Shown: piece by piece, positions 43,960-52,356 of the stretch
Numbering within the stretch: position 1 is the first letter of the stretch
How the letters are laid out: each line of letters opens with the position of its first letter
Assembly: GCF_036246005.1 (NCBI RefSeq)
Contig: NZ_CP109171.1
Coordinates: 7,304,001 to 7,368,000 of the forward strand
Direction of reading: 5' to 3'
DNA from: Streptomyces sp. NBC_01723
GTDB taxonomy: Bacteria; Actinomycetota; Actinomycetes; Streptomycetales; Streptomycetaceae
DNA: 64,000 nucleotides
The notes under the pieces: model-generated
The model's input: only the letters and a program-made list of their open reading frames with translations
What the model was told of the DNA's origin: nothing
The model's database searches: none
Made by a program: the position numbers and the translations under genes

Positions 43960-45687
43960 ATGACCCGTACCAGAACCGCGATGCTCGCTGCCCTGACGCT
44001 GGTCGCCGGCGCCTCCGGCACGGCGCTGGCCGCCCACTCCGCGAGCGCCGGAGCCGCGGCCGCCGCCTGTACCGTCGACTACAAGGTGCAGAACGACTGG
44101 GGAAGCGGCTTCACCGCCGCCGTGACCGTCACCAACAACGGTGCCGCTACCTCGAACTGGTCGCTGGGATGGACCTACGCCGGCAGCCAGAAGGTCACCA
44201 ACGGCTGGAACGCGAAGGTCAGTCAGAGCGGTGCCGCCGTCACCGCGGCCAACGAGTCGTACAACGGCACCCTCGCCACGGGCGGTTCGGCAAGCTTCGG
44301 CTTCCAGGCCACCTACAGCGGCGCCAACGCGGTCCCGGCCACCTTCACTCTCAACGGCGTGACCTGCAACGTCGACGGCGGACCGACCGACCCGACGGAC
44401 CCGACGGACCCGACCGACCCCACCGGACCGTCCGACCGGGTGAACAACCCCTATGACGGCGCCAAGGTCTACGTGAACCCCGAGTGGTCCGCGAAGGCAG
44501 CCGCCGAACCGGGCGGCTCCCGGATCGCGAACCAGCCCACCGGTGTGTGGCTCGACCGGATCGCCGCCATCAACGGTGTGAACGGCGGCATGGGTCTGCG
44601 CGATCACCTCGACGAGGCGCTGACGCAGAAGGGCTCCGGCGAACTCGCCGTCCAGCTCGTCATCTACAACCTCCCCGGCCGTGACTGCTCCGCCCTCGCC
44701 TCCAACGGCGAACTGGGCCCGACGGAGATCGACAAGTACAAGACCGACTACATCGACCCGATCGCCGAGATCCTCGCCGACCCGAAGTACGCGGGTCTCA
44801 GGATCGTCACCACGGTCGAGATCGACTCGCTGCCCAACCTGGTCACCAATGTCAGCGGCCGGCCGACCGCCACGCCGAACTGCGACGTGATGAAGGCCAA
44901 CGGCAACTACCAGAAGGGCGTCGGCTACGCCCTGAACAAGCTCGGCGACGTCGGCAACGTCTACAACTACGTCGACGCCGGCCACCACGGCTGGCTCGGC
45001 TGGGACGACAACTTCGGTGCCTCCGCCGACATGTTCAAGACGGCCGCCACCACCGAGGGCGCGACCGTCGGCGACGTGCACGGCTTCATCGTCAACACCG
45101 CCAACTACAGCGCCCTCAAGGAGGAGAACTTCAAGATCGAGGACTCCGTCAACGGAACCTCCGTGCGCCAGTCCAAGTGGGTCGACTGGAACCGCTACAC
45201 CGACGAGCTGTCCTACGCCCAGGCCATGCGCGACAAGCTGGTCTCGATCGGCTTCGACCAGAACCTCGGCATGCTGATCGACACCTCGCGCAACGGCTGG
45301 GGCGGCACCGCCCGGCCCACCGGTCCGGGTGCCACGACCAACGTGGACACCTACGTGAACGGTGGACGCTACGACCGCCGCATCCACCTCGGCAACTGGT
45401 GCAACCAGTCCGGAGCCGGCCTCGGCGAACGTCCGCAGTCCAGTCCCGCCGCGGGGATCGACGCGTACGTCTGGATGAAGCCCCCGGGCGAGTCCGACGG
45501 AGCGAGCGAGGAGATCCCGAACGACGAGGGCAAGGGCTTCGACCGGATGTGCGACCCCACCTACGAGGGCAACGCGCGCAACGGCAACAACCCCTCGGGC
45601 GCGCTGGCGAACGCCCCGGTCTCCGGGCACTGGTTCTCCGCGCAGTTCCAGGAGCTGATGAAGAACGCCTACCCGCCGCTGTCGTGA
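43960..45687 (+). CDS. Secreted non-reducing-end cellobiohydrolase, GH6 with CBM2
   Basis: 575 residues. The signal peptide (MTRTRTAMLAALTLVAGASG) is followed by CBM2 at about residues 34-130 ([20 protein letters not shown]; Trp residues in NGWNAKVSQSG), a PTDPTDPTDPTDPTGPS linker and the GH6 catalytic domain (about 148-575). GH6 hallmarks are LVIYNLPGRDCSALASNGEL (catalytic Asp region), VTTVEIDSLPNL and the C-terminal VWMKPPGESDG. It works from non-reducing chain ends, complementary to GH48. ATG 43960 has AAGGAA nine bases upstream. The gene is followed by a strong terminator. Confidence 0.94.
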   Translation: MTRTRTAMLAALTLVAGASGTALAAHSASAGAAAAACTVDYKVQNDWGSGFTAAVTVTNNGAATSNWSLGWTYAGSQKVTNGWNAKVSQSGAAVTAANESYNGTLATGGSASFGFQATYSGANAVPATFTLNGVTCNVDGGPTDPTDPTDPTDPTGPSDRVNNPYDGAKVYVNPEWSAKAAAEPGGSRIANQPTGVWLDRIAAINGVNGGMGLRDHLDEALTQKGSGELAVQLVIYNLPGRDCSALASNGELGPTEIDKYKTDYIDPIAEILADPKYAGLRIVTTVEIDSLPNLVTNVSGRPTATPNCDVMKANGNYQKGVGYALNKLGDVGNVYNYVDAGHHGWLGWDDNFGASADMFKTAATTEGATVGDVHGFIVNTANYSALKEENFKIEDSVNGTSVRQSKWVDWNRYTDELSYAQAMRDKLVSIGFDQNLGMLIDTSRNGWGGTARPTGPGATTNVDTYVNGGRYDRRIHLGNWCNQSGAGLGERPQSSPAAGIDAYVWMKPPGESDGASEEIPNDEGKGFDRMCDPTYEGNARNGNNPSGALANAPVSGHWFSAQFQELMKNAYPPLS

Positions 45688-45711
45688 GCGGCTTCCCCCG
45701 CGGGTGAGTCA

Positions 45712-45760
45712 CCGGGGTCCGGTCCTTGCGGGCCGGGCCCCGGCGGCCTCCCCTTTTTTT
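45712..45760 (+). terminator. Rho-independent terminator of the GH6 gene
   Basis: A 14-bp stem (45712-45725 with 45730-45743, two G-U pairs) with loop TTGC, followed after ten bases by seven T residues (45754-45760). Starts 25 bases after the GH6 stop. Confidence 0.88.
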
Positions 45761-45839
45761 GCGGGACCGGCAACGTTGTTTGCCCGGACGGGGTGAGTCG
45801 TCGCACCCTGAGGTCACCGCGAACGGGAGGCTGACCAGC

Positions 45840-46748
45840 ATGGCGCACGACCACCACCACGACGAGCACGGTTCCGCGCACGGGCACGGAACCGGACACG
45901 ACCACACCGACCTGGACTGGGCCGAGATGGCCCCGATGCTGGAGGCGCAGGCCGAGCTTTACACGCCGCTGTACCGGCAGGCCATGAGCTGGCTGGCGCG
46001 GGACGTGACCGACCCCGGCCTGGTCGTCGACGTCGGAAGCGGACCCGGCGTCGTCTCCTGCCTGTTCGCCGAGGTCTTCCCCGGCGCCCGCGTGGTCGCC
46101 GCCGACGGCGCCGGTCCATTGCTGGAACGGGCCCGGGACCGGGCCGCCCGGCTCGGTGTCGCCGACCGCTTCCGCACCCTCACCGGCGACCTGCCCGGCG
46201 CCCTGGGCGAGCTGGAGTACCCCGCCGACCTGATGTGGGCCGGCCAGAGCCTGCACCACCTGGGCGACCAGCGAGCCGCCCTCGCGGCCATCGGCGGGCA
46301 TCTCACGCCCGGCGGCACGCTGGCGATCCTGGAGGGCGGCCTGCCCGCCCGGTTCCTGCCCCGCGACATCGGGTTCGGGCGTCCCGGGCTCCAGGCCAGG
46401 ATCCACGCCGTGGAGGAGGACTTCTTCGCGCAGATGCGCGCGAACCTGCCCGGCTCCGTGCCCGAGACGGAGGACTGGCCCGCGCTGCTGACCGCCGCCG
46501 GCCTGAAGCACACCGGCACCCGCAGCTTCCTCCTCGACCTGCCCGCGCCCGTCTCCGACGCGGCCCGCGACTACGCGGCGTCCTCCCTCTCCCGGCTCCG
46601 CGAGCGGGTCGGCGAGGGTCTGGACGCCGTGGACCGGGACACCCTTGACCGGCTGCTCGACCCCGGGGACGAGGGGAGCGTGTACCGGCGGCAGGACGTG
46701 TTCGTGCTGGTGGCGCACACCGTGTACACGGCGGCACGGCCGGTCTGA
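45840..46748 (+). CDS. SAM-dependent methyltransferase with His-rich N-terminus
   Basis: 302 residues. The SAM motif VVDVGSGPGVVSCLFAE is at about residues 60-76, with acidic VVAADGAG after strand 2 and LTGDLPGALGELEYPADLMW as post-II. The first 25 residues (HDHHHDEHGSAHGHGTGHDH) are extremely His/Asp-rich and could bind metal ions or act as a flexible tag. Substrate unknown. The ATG at 45840 has GGGAGG upstream. The upstream GH6 gene has its own terminator, so this gene is transcribed separately. Confidence 0.83.
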   Translation: MAHDHHHDEHGSAHGHGTGHDHTDLDWAEMAPMLEAQAELYTPLYRQAMSWLARDVTDPGLVVDVGSGPGVVSCLFAEVFPGARVVAADGAGPLLERARDRAARLGVADRFRTLTGDLPGALGELEYPADLMWAGQSLHHLGDQRAALAAIGGHLTPGGTLAILEGGLPARFLPRDIGFGRPGLQARIHAVEEDFFAQMRANLPGSVPETEDWPALLTAAGLKHTGTRSFLLDLPAPVSDAARDYAASSLSRLRERVGEGLDAVDRDTLDRLLDPGDEGSVYRRQDVFVLVAHTVYTAARPV

Positions 46749-46774
46749 AGGCCGCCGTGGCGGGCCCTTGACTT

Positions 46775-46788
46775 CGAGAGCGCTCCAA
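46775..46788. promoter_or_regulatory. Weak CebR-like site upstream of the SDR gene
   Basis: CGAGAGCGCTCCAA matches the CebR consensus at 11 of 14 positions, including the central AGCGCT, and lies directly after TTGACT (46768-46773), 70 bases before the SDR start. It could be a degenerate or different LacI-family operator. Confidence 0.3.
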
Positions 46789-46857
46789 GTGATGGACTCC
46801 CCTCCGTCCGGAAGAGGTGCCCACACGGGCACCCGGGCACAGACACAGGGGGGAACC

Positions 46858-47559
46858 ATGACCGACGCACCGGTCGCGCTCATCACCGGCGGCGGCAGCG
46901 GTATCGGAGCCGCCGCCGCCCGGCGGCTGCTGAACGCGGGGCACCGGGTGGCCGTCACCGGGCGCGGGGAGGCGAGGCTGCGCGCGTTCGCCGGCGAACT
47001 CGGCGATCCCGAGGGCCTGCTGACCCTGGTCGGCAACGCCGCCGACCACACCCAGGTGGCCTCCGCCGTCGAAGCGACGCTCAAGGAGTTCGGCCGCCTC
47101 GACACCGTGGTCGCCAACGCAGGGTTCGCCACCCACGACTCGGTGGCCGAGGGCGACCCCGAGGGCTGGACGGAGATGGTGCTGACCAACGTGCTCGGCC
47201 CCGCGCTGCTGATCAGGGCGTCGATCGACGCCCTGAAGCAGACGCGCGGGCGGATCGTGCTGGTCGGCAGCGTCGCGGGGTTCGTGAACACACCGGGCAA
47301 CATCTACGGCGCCACGAAGTGGGCGGTGACCGGTCTCGCCGAGAACACCCGTAGGGAGGTCACCCAGTGGGGTGTCGGCGTGACCCTGATCGCGCCCGGC
47401 CGGGTGGAGACCCCGTTCTGGGAGGCGACCGGCGGTCTGCCGCCCGGTGACCTGCTCACCGCCGACCAGATCGCCGACTCGATCGTCTGGGCCACCACCC
47501 AGCCGGCCGGCGTCGACGTCAACACGGTCGTCGTACGTCCGCTGGGGCAGCCCAACTGA
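46858..47559 (+). CDS. Short-chain dehydrogenase/reductase (SDR)
   Basis: 233 residues. It has TGGGSGIG for NAD(P) binding (residues 10-17), NAG in VVANAGFA, and the catalytic Ser-Tyr-Lys in VGSVAGFVNTPGNIYGATKWA. The Tyr-x3-Lys spacing is intact. The C-terminus (VNTVVVRPLGQPN) matches the YdfG-like classical group. It would reduce or oxidise an alcohol/ketone; the substrate is unknown. The ATG at 46858 has GGGGGGAACC upstream. It converges with the AKR gene and shares a terminator. Confidence 0.9.
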   Translation: MTDAPVALITGGGSGIGAAAARRLLNAGHRVAVTGRGEARLRAFAGELGDPEGLLTLVGNAADHTQVASAVEATLKEFGRLDTVVANAGFATHDSVAEGDPEGWTEMVLTNVLGPALLIRASIDALKQTRGRIVLVGSVAGFVNTPGNIYGATKWAVTGLAENTRREVTQWGVGVTLIAPGRVETPFWEATGGLPPGDLLTADQIADSIVWATTQPAGVDVNTVVVRPLGQPN

Positions 47560-47564
47560 CAGCG

Positions 47565-47592
47565 GAGGAGGGGCCCGGCCGGGCCCCTCCTC
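47565..47592. terminator. Bidirectional terminator between SDR and AKR genes
   Basis: A 28-base perfect palindrome, GAGGAGGGGCCCGG and its exact complement, in the 57-base gap between two convergent genes. No T run; very GC-rich stem. Confidence 0.8.
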
Positions 47593-47616
47593 TCGTGCCT
47601 GACGCTCGGGCGGTGC

Positions 47617-48450
47617 TCAGGAGTTGACCTCCGCCGGGTCCGAACCCAGACGCCGGTCCTCGTTCAGCGCGCTGATCGCCGCCAGGTCCTCGGTGTCCAG
47701 GGTGAAGCCGAACACGTCGATGTTCTCCTTGATCCGCGACGGCGTCACGGACTTCGGGATCACCACGTTGCCGAGCTGGAGGTGCCAGCGCAGCACGACC
47801 TGGGCCGGCGTGCGGTTGTGCTTCTGGGCGATGGCCACGATCGCCGGGATCTCCAGAATCCCCTTGCCGGAGCCGAGCGGGGACCACGCCTCGGTGGCGA
47901 TGCCCAGCTCCGCGTGGACCTCGCGGGAGGCGTGCTGCTGGAGGTGCGGGTGCAGCTCGATCTGGTTGACCGCCGGGACGACCGACGTCTCGCCGGTCAG
48001 CCGCTCCAGGTGCTCCGGCAGGAAGTTGGAGACACCGATGGCCCGCACCCGCCCGTCGGCGAGCAGCTTCTCCAACGCCTTGTACGTGTCGACATACCGG
48101 TCCTCGGCCGGCATGGGCCAGTGGATCAGGTAGAGGTCCAGGTACTCCAGGCCCAGCTTCGCCAGTGAGGCGTCGAAGGCACGGAGGGTCGTGTCGTACC
48201 CCTGTTCGCTGTTCCAGAGCTTGGTGGTGACGAAGAGATCCTCGCGGGCCACGCCGGAGGCGGCGAGTGCCCTGCCGGTGCCCTCTTCATTGCCGTAGAT
48301 CGCCGCGGTGTCGATGCTGCGGTACCCGGCCTCCAGCGCCTGGACCACGGCCGTCTCCGCCTCGTCGTCCGGCACCTGCCAGACGCCGAAGCCCAGCTGG
48401 GGCATCTCGACGCCGTTGTTCAGGATGATCGGGGGGACCTTGCTGCTCAC
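47617..48450 (-). CDS. Aldo/keto reductase
   Basis: 277 residues, (beta/alpha)8 NADPH-dependent reductase. The catalytic tetrad is visible: Asp and Tyr in SIDTAAIYGNE, Lys in VTTKLWN and His in YLIHWPMP. The coenzyme phosphate region is IPKSVTPSRIKEN. It resembles the 2,5-diketo-D-gluconate reductase group (prokaryotic AKR5), common in actinomycetes with broad carbonyl specificity. The GTG at 48450 is chosen. There is an 83-base gap to the acyl-CoA ligase gene upstream on the same strand; co-transcription is possible. Confidence 0.92.
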   Translation of the reverse strand: MSSKVPPIILNNGVEMPQLGFGVWQVPDDEAETAVVQALEAGYRSIDTAAIYGNEEGTGRALAASGVAREDLFVTTKLWNSEQGYDTTLRAFDASLAKLGLEYLDLYLIHWPMPAEDRYVDTYKALEKLLADGRVRAIGVSNFLPEHLERLTGETSVVPAVNQIELHPHLQQHASREVHAELGIATEAWSPLGSGKGILEIPAIVAIAQKHNRTPAQVVLRWHLQLGNVVIPKSVTPSRIKENIDVFGFTLDTEDLAAISALNEDRRLGSDPAEVNS

Positions 48451-48533
48451 GAGCTCTTGATCCTTCGGTTGTGGTCAGGTGGTACTCATATCGTCAACGA
48501 TCACGAGCCCTTGCGCATTCCTGACCGTGGAAC

Positions 48534-50360
48534 TCACGCCGTGTAGAGCGCCGCGACCTCGGCACCGTACGCCTTCTCGATGGCCTTGCGCTTCAGCTTC
48601 AGCGAAGGCGTCAGCAGGCCGTGCTCCTCGGTGAACGGCTGGGCGAGGATGCGGAAGGTGCGGATCGACTCGGCCTGCGACACGAGCGTGTTGGCCGCGA
48701 CGACCGCGCGCCGCACCTCCGTCTCCAGGTCGGAGTCGTGCACCAGGTCGGCCGGGGGCATCTGCGGCTTGTTCCGCATCGCCAGCCAGTGCTCGACCGC
48801 CTCCTGGTCCAGGGTGATGAGGGCGGCGACGTAGGGCCGGTCGTTGCCGACGACGATGCACTGGTTGATCAGCGGGTGGTCCCGCACGCGCTCCTCCAGG
48901 AGCCCCGGGGAGACGCTCTTGCCGCCGGAGGTCACCAGGATCTCCTTCTTGCGGCCGGTGATGGTGAGGTAGCCGTCCTCGTCCAGGGCGCCCAGGTCGC
49001 CGGTGGCCAGCCATCCGTCGTGCAGGGTCTCGTCGGTGGCCTTCGGGTTGTTGAGGTAGCCCTGGAAGATGTTCTCGCCGTTCAGCCAGATCTCGCCGTC
49101 GTCCGCGATGTGCACGGTGACGCCGGGGACGGGGCGGCCGACAGTGCCGTAGCGGGTGCGCTCGGGCGGGTTGGCGGTGGCCGCCGCCGTGGACTCGGTC
49201 AGGCCGTAGCCCTCGTAGATCTGCACGCCCGCGCCCGCGAAGAACAGACCCAGCCGCCGGTCCATCGCCGAGCCGCCCGACATGGCGTTGCGGATGCGTC
49301 CGCCCATCGCCGCCCGCACCTTGGAGTAGACGAGTTTGTCGAACAGCTGGTGCTGCATCCGCAGTCCCGCGGACGGCCCCGGCCCGGTGCCCCAGGCCTT
49401 CGCCTCCACCGCGTCGGCGTACTTGACGGCCACGTCGACGGCCTTCTCGAAGGGGCCGCCCTTGCCTTCCTTCTCGGCCTTGCGCCGGGCCGCGTTGAAC
49501 ACCTTCTCGAAGATGTACGGCACGGCCAGGATGAACGTGGGTCTGAAGGCCGCCAGGTCGGGCAGCAGGGCCGCGGCGTTCAGCTGCGGCTGGTGGCCGA
49601 AGCGGACCTTGCCGCGGACCGCCGCGATCTCCACCATCCGGCCGAAGACGTGGGCGAGCGGCAGGAACAGCAGGGTCGCCGCCTCGTCGCCCTTCTTGGA
49701 GTGGAACACCGGCTCCCACCGCTCGATGACGGTGTCCGCCTCCCACATGAAGTTGCCGTGCGAGATGACACAGCCCTTGGGCCGTCCGGTGGTGCCGGAG
49801 GTGTAGATGACGGTGGCGACCGAGTCGGGCGTGACCGCCTTGCGGTGCCGGTGGACCACCTCGTCGTCGAGGTGCGCCCCCGCGTCGTACAGCTCCTGGA
49901 CGGCGCCCGAGTCGAGCTGCCACAGGCCGCGCAGGTGCGGCAGCCGGTCGATGACGGTGGCGATCGTCATCGCGTGGTCCTCGTGCTCCACGACCGCGGC
50001 CGTCACCTCGGCGTCGTACAGCATCCACATGCACTGGTCGGCCGAGGAGGTCGGGTAGACCGGCACCACCTGGGCGCCGATCGTCCACAGGGCGAAGTCG
50101 AACAGGGTCCACTCGTAGCGGGTGCGGGACATGATCGCGACCCGGTCGCCGAAGCGGATGCCCTGGGCGAGCAGCCCCTTGGCGAGCGCCAGCACCTCGT
50201 CGCGGAACGCACCCGCGCTGACGTCCCGCCACTGCCCGGCCGCGTCCTTGCGCCCCAGAACGATGTGCTCCGGATCCTCCTGGGCATGCTCGAAGACGAC
50301 GTCGGCCAGACCGCCCACCGGTGGTGCCGACGTCAAGGGAGGACTGGTGAACTCACGCAA
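48534..50360 (-). CDS. Long-chain fatty acid-CoA ligase (AMP-dependent synthetase)
   Basis: 608 residues of the FACL/FadD15 group, activating fatty acids to acyl-CoA through an acyl-AMP. The P-loop-like motif YTSGTTGRPKGCVISHGN is at about residues 190-207, GYGLTESTAA is the A5 motif, TGDLGALDEDGYLTITGR is A7-A8 and the catalytic Lys is in RKAIEKAYG near the C-terminus. The start is TTG at 50360 with GGGAGCGGGG upstream; no ATG or GTG lies in frame close by. It is probably a membrane-associated cytosolic enzyme. Confidence 0.9.
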   Translation of the reverse strand: MREFTSPPLTSAPPVGGLADVVFEHAQEDPEHIVLGRKDAAGQWRDVSAGAFRDEVLALAKGLLAQGIRFGDRVAIMSRTRYEWTLFDFALWTIGAQVVPVYPTSSADQCMWMLYDAEVTAAVVEHEDHAMTIATVIDRLPHLRGLWQLDSGAVQELYDAGAHLDDEVVHRHRKAVTPDSVATVIYTSGTTGRPKGCVISHGNFMWEADTVIERWEPVFHSKKGDEAATLLFLPLAHVFGRMVEIAAVRGKVRFGHQPQLNAAALLPDLAAFRPTFILAVPYIFEKVFNAARRKAEKEGKGGPFEKAVDVAVKYADAVEAKAWGTGPGPSAGLRMQHQLFDKLVYSKVRAAMGGRIRNAMSGGSAMDRRLGLFFAGAGVQIYEGYGLTESTAAATANPPERTRYGTVGRPVPGVTVHIADDGEIWLNGENIFQGYLNNPKATDETLHDGWLATGDLGALDEDGYLTITGRKKEILVTSGGKSVSPGLLEERVRDHPLINQCIVVGNDRPYVAALITLDQEAVEHWLAMRNKPQMPPADLVHDSDLETEVRRAVVAANTLVSQAESIRTFRILAQPFTEEHGLLTPSLKLKRKAIEKAYGAEVAALYTA

Positions 50361-50534
50361 ACCCCGCTCCCCGCTCTGGAATGAAGCCCCGCACAGCGCG
50401 GTGAAAGCTACCCCACCCGAAGCGGGGACGGGAGGGGTGCCAAATTCGAGCAGGTCTCATGTTCGCGCTGGTCAGCGAGAGAAAATGCGCTCACATGGGG
50501 AAGGGTCGGACAGTTTCCTGACGGTTGAGTAAGT

Positions 50535-50558
50535 TTCGGTGGCGTAATCTCCACCGAA
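50535..50558. terminator. Hairpin downstream of the MFS remnant
   Basis: TTCGGTGG (50535-50542), an 8-base loop and CCACCGAA (50551-50558), a perfect 8-bp stem 14 bases past the MFS stop. A terminator for the truncated gene, or an operator for fadD, is possible. The remaining gap to fadD (about 170 bases) shows no further clear feature. Confidence 0.45.
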
Positions 50559-50572
50559 TCTGTACGACCCAC

Positions 50573-51165
50573 TTACCGCCGGTACGGTGTCGCCGGCTCC
50601 TTCTCCGCGGCCGGTTCCGCGGCGACCGCCACGCGCGGGTCTCGGCTCCCGCGGCCGGCCCGCACCAGTACGAGCACCGGCACCCCGGCGACGGCCGCGA
50701 CCGTGCCCGCGGTCAGCGCCGCGGCGTGCAGCCCGGAGGCGAACGCGGCCCGCAGCGCGTGCTCGCCGAACACCCCCTCCAGGGCGCTCGCCGCACCGCC
50801 CGCCAGACCGTGCGCCGCGTCGTGCGGCAGCGTGTCCGTCATCCGCGAGGTCAGCACCGTGCCGAACACGGCGATGCCGAGCGCGTACCCGAGCTGCCGG
50901 AACGTGTTGACCGCGCCGCCGGCCATCCCGGCCCGCTCCGCCGGCACCGCCGCCGGCACCGCCGCCAGCGCCGCGCCCGCGATCCCCGGCGACACCAGAC
51001 CCGTACCGACGCCCACCAGCGGCAGCCCCGGCACCAGGGCGGACGCGCCGGACGAGGCGTCCAGGAACGCCATGGCGAACTGCCCCGCCGCGATCAGCAG
51101 CAGCCCGCCCCCGACGGTGAGGCACGCGGGCACCCCCGTGCAGCAGCCGCCCGCCCGCCGCGGCC
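50573..51165 (-). pseudogene. MFS drug transporter, C-terminal remnant
   Basis: Only the last six or so transmembrane helices of a DHA2-type MFS exporter remain: a frame of about 186 residues with GGGLLLIAAGQFAMAFLD, GLPLVGVGTGLVSPGIAGAALA and AGMAGGAVNTFRQLGYALGIA (the conserved late MFS motif; key run AVNTFRQLGYALGIAVFGTV). Upstream of residue 1 the homology continues in another frame as AGGRLLHGGARVP, so there is also a frame change near 51133. The N-terminal half is missing, and the sequence runs directly into a truncated Lrp gene on the other strand. Confidence 0.75.
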
Positions 51166-51351
51166 ACCACGAACGACGCCGGCGACAGCCACACGAACAA
51201 CATCATCGCCACGGCGGTCGTCCGCAGCACCGCCGACCTCTACGCCTACCTCAGCGGCCCGCTCGGCCGGCTGGAGGGCGTCCAGCACGTGGAGGCGTCG
51301 CCCTTCCTGCGCCGGGTCAAGCAGCTGACCTACCCGAGCCCCGCCCGCTGA
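51154..51351 (+). pseudogene. Lrp/AsnC regulator, C-terminal remnant
   Basis: An open frame without a start, ending at TGA 51349-51351. It reads AAATTNDAGDSHTNN, then IIATAVVRSTADLYAYLSGP, then LGRLEGVQHVEASPFLRRVK. This is the last strand-helix part of the Lrp/AsnC ligand-binding (RAM) domain. The DNA-binding half is absent. It abuts the MFS remnant and overlaps the LysR gene 3' end by 22 bases. Confidence 0.65.
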
Positions 51352-52211
51352 GGCCGGTGCAGCCGGTCGCCGCCCGCGAGGACCGCAGCCGCCAGCGCGT
51401 CCGCCGCACCCTGCGCGGAGGGCCGGCGCCGGCCGTGCACCAGCACGAAGTCGACGCGGCCCAGCTCGGGCAGTCCGGCCCGGTCCGGGACGCGTACCAG
51501 GCCGGGCGGGACGAGCCCGCGCGAGTGCGCCATCACGCCCAGGCCCGCGCGGGCGGCCGCGATCAGGCCGTTGAGGCTGCCGCTGGTGCACGCGACGTGC
51601 CACTCCCGGCCCTGCCGCTGGAGGGCCTCCAGCGCGAGCGCCCGGGTGATGCCCGGCGGCGGATAGACGATCAGCGGCACCGGGCGGTCGGGGTCGAGAC
51701 GCAGCCGCTCCGCGCCGATCCACACCAGCCGGTCGCTCCAGACCGGCTCGCCCCGCGGGTCCTCGGGCCGTCGCTTGGCCAGCACCAGGTCCAGCTCCCC
51801 GTCGGCCAACTGCCGGTGCAGGGTGCCCGACAGCTCCACCGTCAGCTCCAGGTCGACCTCGGGGTGGTCGTGCCGGAAGCCCTCCAGGATCTCCGGCAGC
51901 CGGGTCAGCACGAAGTCCTCCGAGGCCCCGAACCGGAGCCGCCCGCGCAGCCGGGTGCCGGTGAAGAAGGCGGTGGCCTGCTCGTGCACCTCCAGGATCC
52001 GGCGGGCGAACCCGAGCATCGCCTCCCCGTCCTCCGTCAGCTCCACCGAGTGCGTGTCGCGGCTGAACAGCTGGCGCCCCGTGGCGTCCTCCAGCCGCCG
52101 CACGTGCTGGCTCACGGTGGACTGACGCAGCCCGAGCCGCCGGGCGGCCTGCGTGAAGCTCAGGGTCTGGGCCACCGACAGGAACGTACGCAGGTGGGAG
52201 GGGTCGTACAC
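51330..52211 (-). CDS. LysR family transcriptional regulator
   Basis: 293 residues. The N-terminal winged HTH is LRTFLSVAQTLSFTQAARRLGLRQSTVSQHVRRLE (key run SFTQAARRLGLRQSTVSQHV) at residues 7-41. The effector-binding domain (about 90-290) starts GRLRFGASEDFVLTRLPEIL. It is divergent from the bile-acid:sodium symporter family gene with 145 bases between; LysR genes commonly regulate the divergent neighbour. The start is GTG at 52211. Its 3' end overlaps the Lrp remnant, so the deletion stopped just short of damaging it. Confidence 0.92.
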   Translation of the reverse strand: MYDPSHLRTFLSVAQTLSFTQAARRLGLRQSTVSQHVRRLEDATGRQLFSRDTHSVELTEDGEAMLGFARRILEVHEQATAFFTGTRLRGRLRFGASEDFVLTRLPEILEGFRHDHPEVDLELTVELSGTLHRQLADGELDLVLAKRRPEDPRGEPVWSDRLVWIGAERLRLDPDRPVPLIVYPPPGITRALALEALQRQGREWHVACTSGSLNGLIAAARAGLGVMAHSRGLVPPGLVRVPDRAGLPELGRVDFVLVHGRRRPSAQGAADALAAAVLAGGDRLHRPQRAGLG

Positions 52212-52356
52212 GGCACCAGGCTATCGCGGTCCGTGATGACAGTCAGAGCGGTATAGCGGATTCCCGATCGCGGCGCGGGCGAGCAGGATGGAGCGGGGAC
52301 CCGCGAGCCTTCGGACGTGAGCCCTCGAACGACCGTGAACAAGCAAGTGGAGCACC

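Noticed and set aside
43688..43963. A 91-codon frame covering most of the GH6 leader
   Set aside because: Pro/Arg/His-rich, poor ribosome site and overlapping the GH6 start; the 45-codon frame is the better candidate.
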